Below, piece after piece: positions 9,801 through 14,892 of a stretch of 15,255 bases of DNA. The position numbers and the translations under genes are program-made. This DNA comes from JBCAWW01 sp039024315 (GTDB lineage: Bacteria > Bacteroidota > Bacteroidia > J057). The notes below the pieces were generated by a model. It made no database searches. It saw nothing but the letters and a program-made list of their open reading frames with translations, and was not told the origin of the DNA. The stretch spans positions 1-15,255 of the forward strand of contig JBCCQN010000195.1 of NCBI GenBank assembly GCA_039024315.1, read 5' to 3'. The first letter of the stretch is position 1; each line of letters starts with the position of its first letter.

Positions 9801-10459
9801 TGCACAATTGGACACTTGAGATTTGTCGGGATACCCTACCTGCAGGACCTCCTAGCTTGCTCAACCAGCCTTTGATAGTTTTTCAAGGTGAACTCAAAAC
9901 ACTGCCCAATACCCGTCTTGCTGCCAGCGCTAGTAGTTTGACCAGTGAAGATGTAAACTACACCTTATTGTCCCTCCCTAGTCGTGGAGATTTGATCCTA
10001 GACAACCAGATCCTTGGCTTAGGGGCGCAATTTAGCCAAGCAGATATTGACAACGGATTGCTCAATTATCAGCACGATAGCACTACGATCCTAACAGACA
10101 ACTTTCTCTTTAGCGTCTTGGATGCAAACGGAGGCTGGATCCCGACCGAGACTTTCAATATCAATGTTTGGTTGACTGATATAGAGCCAGAGCTAAAAGA
10201 TTTTGTACAATGGCATCTTCAGCCTAACCCCGCCCGTGAATATGTATCAATTGCGATTGACGCTGCACGCAGCGAAACCATCAATATGCGGGTGCTAAAC
10301 CTCACTGGACAATCGATCGCAAATGAACAGTACGTCATTCAGGCAGGGGCTCCCGTCGAACATAGGCTTTCGACTCAAAGCTGGGCGGCTGGGGTTTATC
10401 TAGTGGAGGTCTCGGGTCGAGATTGGCGTGATGTCAAGAAGCTTGTAGTTAGTCCCTAA
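6884..10459 (+). CDS. Secreted reprolysin-like zinc metalloprotease with P-domain, CSPG-like repeat and T9SS sorting domain
   Basis: 1191 aa. Signal peptide 1-22 (ending QAQ); propeptide about 23-190 with Cys173 as a possible zinc-blocking switch. The catalytic domain is about 195-405, with HELGHQFGANH at 334-344 (zinc ligands His334, His338, His344 and base Glu335) and Met-turn Met369 in VTIMGYAG. This is the metzincin, reprolysin-like pattern. Downstream are beta modules: a PKD/cadherin-like segment (about 412-535), Ig-like segments to about 740, an FN3-like module (about 746-838) and a proprotein-convertase P-domain (about 842-981). These are followed by a CSPG/cadherin-like repeat (about 995-1096) and a T9SS sorting domain (about 1109-1191, beginning LQPNPAREYVS and ending KKLVVSP). 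It should be secreted and anchored or released through T9SS. An ATG at 6874 is out of frame, which fixes the start. It probably shares a transcript with the protease 34 bp downstream. Confidence 0.94.
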   Translation: MRLTLLCLCLGLFYSSINTQAQSVWQTIDKTTIPNSLQQDLQPNKYQLLALDLTTMRQALLQVPHESKSSLSQSNAFIELPMQDGSTQSFRLIEYDVMAPGLIAKFPEFHTYYGIEVSDPNLRVRVDITTKGVRVMGSSPAGQWFVDPYGRGNTQYYLAYAKADYPTNNSWRCELDASMVRPSGNAPVSGTRAGDCSLRVYRLAMAARGEYTAFHGGVINALSEIVNIVNRLNEIYERDLSVRFQLIPNNDLIIYPNAATDPYSGGLGQNLTQNRINLNAVIGVNNYDVGHLISASGGGGLAGLGVVCSNFKAEGGTSLPNPTGDPFVIDYVAHELGHQFGANHTFNNNCFGQRANSAAYEPGSAVTIMGYAGICSPNVQSNSDAMFHAYSMLEMQQEILSHNCPAIVNTGNQAPLVEAGSDYTIPHSTPFVLTANATDLNNDPLTYSWEQWDNEIASMPPSANSTNGPAFRTYLPSSSPSRTIPQLLSIVNNLTPTWERLSAVGRDYNFRVTVRDNAAGNGCTAEDDMAVTVHGTAGPFVVTSPNSPGTWPAGSIQPVSWNVANTDLAPINCQLVDIYLSTDGGFTYPVLLAGQVLNDGSTQVQVPNLPGNANRVRVQAHDNIFFDISNQNFTISAPTSPAIYFNMEPAYRLLCSQDSFEIQLELDEIGGAMSPVNLSATNVPAGVTLNFSSTQVNLPATVTARVVATAGVVPGNYPIILTATNNNGVIISQSFDLEISAASVATAPIIAIPGNFATNVLTEPTFIWPPAMGNGAYDLEVSSSPAFDSLVVFEEAFAGTQLVSPAKLEAGQVYYWRLRTYNECGKGPYSTVNAFQTAVTSCTEYNPGFLPIAISNSGTPTVGSLLLVPDSYVISDVNVKNIDITHDNIGELSINLSKANDADAQLFSAVCNGSTAFYNSFDDVGLAQPLACPADDSLTYQPLESFAAFDGFDAAGAWTLQISDNADGGGGLVHNWTLEICRDTLPAGPPSLLNQPLIVFQGELKTLPNTRLAASASSLTSEDVNYTLLSLPSRGDLILDNQILGLGAQFSQADIDNGLLNYQHDSTTILTDNFLFSVLDANGGWIPTETFNINVWLTDIEPELKDFVQWHLQPNPAREYVSIAIDAARSETINMRVLNLTGQSIANEQYVIQAGAPVEHRLSTQSWAAGVYLVEVSGRDWRDVKKLVVSP

Positions 10460-10463
10460 AGGA

Positions 10464-10492
10464 ATTATTGCCCAATAATAAACGCTATTATT
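10464..10492 (+). promoter_or_regulatory. Two mutually exclusive short hairpins just before the Lys-C-like gene
   Basis: Segment A (ATTATT, 10464-10469) can pair with B (AATAAT, 10474-10479). B, as part of AATAATA (10474-10480), can instead pair with C (TATTATT, 10486-10492). The ATG is at 10494, so the B:C hairpin would sit directly on the ribosome-binding area while A:B would free it. The pairs are A-T only and weak, so a chance origin is quite possible. Confidence 0.35.
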
Positions 10493-10493
10493 C

Positions 10494-13400
10494 ATGAATA
10501 AACTTAGCCTAGTATTTCTTCTGGTTTTTGCTTGCGTGATGATAAAAGCTCAGACGATTAGCCTCGATAAAGTGGCGCGCTATGAGCTTCCCTATCAGGA
10601 TAACAAAGCGCTATTGGCTGCAGCAGAAACTCGCAGCAAACAAGGCAAAGCTCCTCAGTTTGCAGTTTCCCTGCCTGTGGATATCAATCCAAATTCTCAC
10701 GGTACTTGGGAATCTCTGGGAGATGGCCGGAAGCAGTGGCGATTGAGAATATTTTCGGCAGGGGCAAAATCTCTCAATTTAGGCTTTACTGATTACTATA
10801 TGCCTCGTGGCGGGAGTATGCGCTTGTATAGCCCTGATATGCAAATGGTACAGGGACCCTTTTCGCCGGCAGACAACGAATCTCATGGCCAGCTTTGGAC
10901 TCCCATTGTTGAGGGAGAAGAACTGATCATTGAACTTACAATACCCGAAAAAGCGCAAAATCAAGTGCTGCTCCAATTGGGCTTTATTAACCACGACTTC
11001 CTTGGCTTCGGTCAAATAGTCTCCGGATCTTGTAATTTGGACGCTGTTTGCGGTTTTGTTGATGGTTTTGGTATTGTAGACGACTACAGAGATATCATTC
11101 GCTCCGTAGGAGTTTATGGTCTTAACGGTAATACTTTTTGTACAGGCTTCTTGATCAACAATACCGCTAATGATTGTCGCCCCTTTTTCATGACTGCTGA
11201 TCACTGCGGACTCAATAGTGGTAATGCGCCTTCCATAGTGGTTTATTGGAATTTTGAGAATTCTACCTGCCGTCAACCCAACTCAGCGGCAAGTGGTGCT
11301 AATGGGGACGGACAACTCACGCAGTTCAATTCTGGATCGGTTTATCGCGCCGGATGGGATGGCTCCGATTTTGCTTTGGTTGAACTAGATGACGACGTGC
11401 CGACTGAGTATCTACCCTTTTTTGCAGGCTTTGATGCTACTAGCGGCGCAACTGGTGATTCGGTCATTTGTGTGCATCATCCAAATACAGAAGAGAAGCG
11501 CATTAGTTTTGAATTTGATCTCACCGCTATTGCCAGTATCGGTGGTAATCCTAATCCCAATGGCAATTATGTAGTAGTCAATGACTGGGACATCGGTACT
11601 ACTGAGGGGGGCTCATCTGGCTCGCCACTCTTTGATAAACAAAAGCGAGTGATAGGGCAACTGTTTGGTGGGCAAGCTGCCTGTGGTAATAATGCCTATG
11701 ATGTATATGGCTGGATCCATCGTTCATGGACAGGCGGAGGTACTAGCAGTACGAGACTACAAGATTGGCTAGATCCTACTAATACAGGCCTCTTGGTGAT
11801 GGATGGAAGAGAATGTGGCCCCAACATCATCACTAATCCAAGAATATTAGATCTCTGTAGTCCCTTGAATGCAAATTACAACCTTCAAGCCAGTGAAGGT
11901 TTTCTAGATAGTGTGCAACTAAGCATTACGGGCTTGCCTGCAGGAGTGGCCGTAAACCTATCGCCAAATCCGATTGCTCCTGGCGACTTTAGTACACTTA
12001 CCCTTAGCAATCTTACTCCTCTCTTGGCTGGAAGCTTTGATTTTACTTTAACCGGAACCGATGGCATTGATACCACGATCAAAACGCTTTCTTTGGTAAT
12101 TAGCCAAGGTATACCCATATCAAGTCCCCTAAGTCCTGCTAACGGGGCTATTGAAGTAACATCTTCCCCCTTACTTGAATGGATTGCATTACCTTTGACC
12201 CAGTACGTGGTGGAGCTAGCCACTGACTCCAATTTTGTTAATATGGTCGGCATTGGAGGAGTGCAAGCCGGACAATGGTCTCCAGGAAACCTGATGGAGG
12301 AAACCGACTATTATTGGCGAGTGAAAGGCACCAATGTTTGTGGGGCCGGTAATTACTCCCCGACTCAGCGATTTAGGACAGGAGCCTTATTTTGTGGGGG
12401 GACTGCCTCCTCTGATGTGCCCAAGGTGATTCCTAGTTCGGGATTCAATACCATCACCTCTACCATAGTCGTAACGGAAAATGGCTTTATCGAGGATCTA
12501 AACCTGCGTAATCTCAATATTGACCACACTTGGGTGGGGGATTTAGTGATTACGCTTACCTCACCGCAAAATAAGGAGGTTATTCTCCTCGATCAGATTT
12601 CATGTGTAAGCGAAGATATCCGAGCGGATTTTGATGACCAATCGCCTCTTACTTATGCTGATTTGATTAATGATTGTCCCTTTGCCAATCCTGCTATCAA
12701 CGGAGCGTACCAACCTCTACAAAGTTTGAGCAACTTCAATGGCGATCAAATGCAGGGTATTTGGACTTTGACTGTTATCGACAATGAGTTGGGAGACGGA
12801 GGTACCATCAACGGTTGGGAATTGGAATTTTGCAGTACTGTGGAGTCGGCCCTACTTCCCATCCCCAAGGAAGCCGAAATTTGCCTTGGACAAGGGCTTG
12901 ATTTTGACATTCTTATCGGCGACTCTTTTAACGCCAATCCTGGCGTGGTACTCACGATCACGGATTTACCAGCCGGTGTAAGCTTTAATATCAATACGGT
13001 ACCAACCCAGCCCAACACCATTGTAGGAGCTAGTTTAAGCCCCTTTAATACTACGGGTCAGTATGAGGTGCAAGTCAATGCCATAGATGGGGTGTCTCAG
13101 CGTTCTGCGAAGCTGACCATAAACGTAATCGACCGAGCGGAAGCAAACCTATTATTCCCAGTCGATAGTGTAAGCCAAGTCTCCTTGACGCCTATACTTC
13201 ATTGGGAAAGTGATTTTCCGGCAGACTCCTTTAAAGTCGAACTTGCGCTTGACCCCAGTTTTAACAATATCGTGCAAACTCATTATAGTATTGCCGATAG
13301 CGTCGAGCTAGATCCTCTCGATCATGCGGTTTACTATCACTGGCGCGTCCAGGCCTATAACGATTGTGGGGATAAGCTTTCAAGCCCTCAAGTTTTTGCG

Positions 13401-13682
13401 ACTGCTTGGGCTACTTCTATTGCCCAAGAACTTGGCCTTTCCGCCAATATATTTCCTAATCCGGCCCGAGAAAAATTAAGTTTAGAATTGGCTTCTCCTT
13501 TAATGCATACCCTCAATTGGGAACTTATCAGCTTCACGGGGCAATCACTTGATCAAGGGACGCTGCCTGCTGGAGTTTTAGGCGCGGACATTTCCCTCCG
13601 CTCATATCCTAGTGGGCTGTATTTTTTGAGACTTTCGCATCAAGAGTACCGTTTCACGGAACGCTTCTTCATTCAAAAATGA
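10494..13682 (+). CDS. Secreted lysyl-endopeptidase-like serine protease (S1) with P-domain and T9SS sorting domain
   Basis: 1062 aa. Signal peptide 1-20, propeptide to about 174, then a trypsin-fold domain (about 175-440) closely resembling Achromobacter lysyl endopeptidase as I recall it. SGSCNLDAVC opens the mature region, and the triad is His237 (TADHC), Asp292 (GSDFALVEL) and Ser375 (GGSSGSPLF). Asp403 in DVYG matches the residue that sets lysine specificity. All six disulfide cysteines of that enzyme have counterparts (180, 186, 216, 238, 259, 397), plus an extra pair at 228 and 326. After the protease come an Ig-like module (about 449-540), an FN3-like module (545-630) and a P-domain (634-781). 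A second Ig-like plus FN3-like pair (785-970) and a T9SS sorting domain (about 982-1062, with FPNPAREKLSLE) complete it. It likely cleaves proteins after lysine outside the cell. It is probably co-transcribed with the metalloprotease; a strong terminator follows. Confidence 0.93.
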   Translation: MNKLSLVFLLVFACVMIKAQTISLDKVARYELPYQDNKALLAAAETRSKQGKAPQFAVSLPVDINPNSHGTWESLGDGRKQWRLRIFSAGAKSLNLGFTDYYMPRGGSMRLYSPDMQMVQGPFSPADNESHGQLWTPIVEGEELIIELTIPEKAQNQVLLQLGFINHDFLGFGQIVSGSCNLDAVCGFVDGFGIVDDYRDIIRSVGVYGLNGNTFCTGFLINNTANDCRPFFMTADHCGLNSGNAPSIVVYWNFENSTCRQPNSAASGANGDGQLTQFNSGSVYRAGWDGSDFALVELDDDVPTEYLPFFAGFDATSGATGDSVICVHHPNTEEKRISFEFDLTAIASIGGNPNPNGNYVVVNDWDIGTTEGGSSGSPLFDKQKRVIGQLFGGQAACGNNAYDVYGWIHRSWTGGGTSSTRLQDWLDPTNTGLLVMDGRECGPNIITNPRILDLCSPLNANYNLQASEGFLDSVQLSITGLPAGVAVNLSPNPIAPGDFSTLTLSNLTPLLAGSFDFTLTGTDGIDTTIKTLSLVISQGIPISSPLSPANGAIEVTSSPLLEWIALPLTQYVVELATDSNFVNMVGIGGVQAGQWSPGNLMEETDYYWRVKGTNVCGAGNYSPTQRFRTGALFCGGTASSDVPKVIPSSGFNTITSTIVVTENGFIEDLNLRNLNIDHTWVGDLVITLTSPQNKEVILLDQISCVSEDIRADFDDQSPLTYADLINDCPFANPAINGAYQPLQSLSNFNGDQMQGIWTLTVIDNELGDGGTINGWELEFCSTVESALLPIPKEAEICLGQGLDFDILIGDSFNANPGVVLTITDLPAGVSFNINTVPTQPNTIVGASLSPFNTTGQYEVQVNAIDGVSQRSAKLTINVIDRAEANLLFPVDSVSQVSLTPILHWESDFPADSFKVELALDPSFNNIVQTHYSIADSVELDPLDHAVYYHWRVQAYNDCGDKLSSPQVFATAWATSIAQELGLSANIFPNPAREKLSLELASPLMHTLNWELISFTGQSLDQGTLPAGVLGADISLRSYPSGLYFLRLSHQEYRFTERFFIQK
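13101..13117 (+). repeat. Copy 3 of a dispersed word, 17 bp, inside the Lys-C-like gene
   Basis: CGTTCTGCGAAGCTGAC codes for part of QRSAKLT here. It is the exact reverse complement of the intergenic copy at 5614-5630. Confidence 0.4.
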
Positions 13683-13685
13683 TTT

Positions 13686-13720
13686 TATCCAGAGGGGCAA
13701 TTTACCCCTCTGGATATTTT
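13686..13720 (+). terminator. Intrinsic terminator of the protease operon
   Basis: A perfect 12-bp stem (TATCCAGAGGGG at 13686-13697, CCCCTCTGGATA at 13705-13716) with a 7-base loop is followed by TTTTG. It begins 3 bp after the stop codon of the Lys-C-like protease. The stem being a perfect palindrome, it could work in both directions, though the T-run favours the plus strand. Confidence 0.9.
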
Positions 13721-13768
13721 GTCTTGGGCTAATTGCTGATTTATTGTAACTATTTTAACTTATTGCAG

Positions 13769-13797
13769 TTGGTACATATATATTATCAATAGTTTCA
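13769..13797 (+). promoter_or_regulatory. Possible promoter of the GbsR/MarR regulator
   Basis: TTG at 13769-13771, an 18-base spacer and TAGTTTCA at 13790-13797 (four of six fixed positions of TAnnTTTG) give a Bacteroidota-like -33/-7 pair. The -7 box would be overlapped by the palindrome at 13793-13810, as expected for autorepression. The match is imperfect, so this is tentative. Confidence 0.3.
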
Positions 13798-13810
13798 ATC
13801 ATTTTTGAAA
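13793..13810. promoter_or_regulatory. Putative operator 1 (TTTCAA-N6-TTGAAA) before the regulator
   Basis: TTTCAA, spacer TCATTT, TTGAAA is a perfect 6-bp dyad 25 bp ahead of the regulator ATG. The same 18-bp frame occurs upstream of the membrane-protein pair, where 15 of 18 bases agree (TTTCAAnnnTTTTTGAAA). MarR-type dimers bind dyads of about this size, so this is the likely autoregulatory site of the adjacent regulator. Confidence 0.6.
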
Positions 13811-13835
13811 ACAAGCTTTTAGAATTTATTGAGGT

Positions 13836-14357
13836 ATGCAACTAGCAGAAGCTAAGGAGAAGTTTATACAAGAATGGGGTACTCTGGGCTCCAAATGGGG
13901 CATTAATCGTACTATGGCCCAAGTGCACGCCCTATTATTGATCTCCCCCGAATCTCTCTCCGCCGATGATATTATGGGCACCCTCAATATCTCCCGCGGC
14001 AACGCCAATATGAATCTCCGCGCCCTAATCGATTGGGGATTGGTCAAAAAAGAACATAAATCAGGCGAACGAAGAGAATACTTCTACGCCGAAAAAGATA
14101 TCTGGGAAGTCGCTCAGCAGGTAATCGTGGAGCGACGCAAACGAGAACTCAAGCCTGTACTCAAAGTACTTGAGGAGGTCAAAGAAGTGGAGAGCGGCGG
14201 TGATGAGATCGAACTAAAAGCTTTTGTTGACTCCGTCGGCGATCTCAGCAAAGTGATCAACCAAGCCGATAAGTTCCTCGAAGTGGTGGTCAAAGCGGAC
14301 CGCAACTGGTTCTTCAATACCCTCATAAAAATGTTTGACCGCTCAGTGAAATCCTGA
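13836..14357 (+). CDS. GbsR/MarR-family transcriptional regulator
   Basis: 173 aa. The N-terminal 86 residues form a winged helix-turn-helix of the GbsR type: a leading helix (about 3-20, AEAKEKFIQEWGTLGSKWG), then TMAQVHALLLISPESLSADDI. The recognition helix is about 53-68 (SRGNANMNLRALIDWG), and the basic wing is 71-86 (KKEHKSGERREYFYAE). Residues of about 90-150 are helical and charged (ERRKRELKPVLKVLEEVKE and following), the expected dimerisation part. GbsR relatives in other bacteria sense small solutes such as choline; whether this one does is unknown. Its own upstream region and that of the next gene carry the same palindrome, arguing that it represses both. The GAGG just before the ATG (13831-13834) is too close to act as a Shine-Dalgarno. 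A hairpin overlaps the stop codon. Confidence 0.9.
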   Translation: MQLAEAKEKFIQEWGTLGSKWGINRTMAQVHALLLISPESLSADDIMGTLNISRGNANMNLRALIDWGLVKKEHKSGERREYFYAEKDIWEVAQQVIVERRKRELKPVLKVLEEVKEVESGGDEIELKAFVDSVGDLSKVINQADKFLEVVVKADRNWFFNTLIKMFDRSVKS

Positions 14358-14373
14358 TGCGGTCATTTTATTT
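14336..14373 (+). terminator. Terminator-like hairpin overlapping the regulator stop codon
   Basis: TGACCGC + TCAG (14336-14346) pairs with CTGA + GCGGTCA (14354-14357 and 14359-14365), with one bulged T and a 7-base loop. TTTTATTT follows. The T-run is interrupted, so efficiency is uncertain. The regulator's TGA (14355-14357) lies in the descending arm, which separates its transcript from the membrane-protein genes. Confidence 0.65.
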
Positions 14374-14379
14374 AATATA

Positions 14380-14403
14380 AACTTTCAAAACTTTTTGAAA
14401 GTT
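14380..14403. promoter_or_regulatory. Putative operator 2: near-perfect 24-bp palindrome before the membrane-protein pair
   Basis: AACTTTCAA (14380-14388) and TTGAAAGTT (14395-14403) are exact reverse complements. The dyad continues inward by two more pairs and fails only at the two central bases. It contains the same TTTCAA-N6-TTGAAA core as operator 1. It overlaps the -33 element of the promoter at 14394-14425, so a bound repressor would block sigma factor. Confidence 0.7.
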
Positions 14404-14425
14404 CTAAACTTATGGTTTATAATTG
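14394..14425 (+). promoter_or_regulatory. Bacteroidota-type promoter of the membrane-protein pair
   Basis: TTTG (14394-14397), a 20-base spacer and TATAATTG (14418-14425) match the -33 TTTG / -7 TAnnTTTG consensus with one mismatch. Transcription should start near 14430, about 30 bases before the ATG at 14459. This placement excludes the upstream in-frame TTG at 14423 as a start codon. Confidence 0.6.
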
Positions 14426-14458
14426 CGTAACACAAGTGTACTGCTAATCATTGACACT

Positions 14459-14833
14459 ATGTTCGCAATCCTGAAATCATTTTTCCCCGACCGAATCGTA
14501 ACTTCTGAAGTACGTCTCGTCGCCCTCGCCCTTACCTTGATCAATTTGATCCCCGCCGGTTTTGGGGCCATGTACTTCTTTATGATCCTCCCCATCCCCG
14601 GACTTTGGATATTCTGGCACCAATTTCAAGTAGTGAAAGCCCAAAAAATTAGCGAAGACATCACTCTCACGGCTGCCGTAAGCATCACATACAATTTCAG
14701 CCTATTAATGCTGATGCTCCTAATAGGCGGTAAAGACATCTATCTCTACCCAATCATTGCCTACCTCGCCAGCACTATTGGCCTCAATATGCTACTTATC
14801 CGAGTGTACCATGAGTCGCTTAGCGGCAAATAG
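14459..14833 (+). CDS. Small integral membrane protein, paralogue A of a tandem pair
   Basis: 124 aa from the ATG at 14459. A longer reading from TTG at 14423 is unlikely, because that codon lies in the promoter's -7 box. There are three or four hydrophobic segments: about 18-42 (LVALALTLINLIPAGFGAMY), possibly 43-58, about 68-90 and 94-116. The conserved signature RLV (19-21), INL (28-30), LPIP (44-47) is shared at the same residue numbers with the next gene's product. There are no catalytic motifs, and I do not recognise the family. Its position behind a palindrome shared with the GbsR/MarR-type regulator suggests a regulated membrane function such as envelope or solute response, which is inference. 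The start has the TTGACACT-ATG context. No terminator of strength separates it from the next gene, 59 bp away. Confidence 0.82.
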   Translation: MFAILKSFFPDRIVTSEVRLVALALTLINLIPAGFGAMYFFMILPIPGLWIFWHQFQVVKAQKISEDITLTAAVSITYNFSLLMLMLLIGGKDIYLYPIIAYLASTIGLNMLLIRVYHESLSGK

Positions 14834-14892
14834 TCAGTTTTTTTGACGCTTTTTTCTCCTCACCCCTTCGTGGAACGCTAAATCTTCACACT

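Noticed and set aside
10779..11276. Minus-strand open frame of 165 codons
   Set aside because: It lies opposite the catalytic domain of the Lys-C-like protease and shows no motif or signal of its own.
14423..14458. TTG start for membrane paralogue A
   Set aside because: The codon falls within the -7 promoter box, and paralogue B aligns from the ATG at 14459 without gaps.
14834..14892. Terminator between the two membrane paralogues
   Set aside because: Only a 4-bp GTCA/TGAC stem with a T-rich loop can form, too weak to call; co-transcription is more likely.
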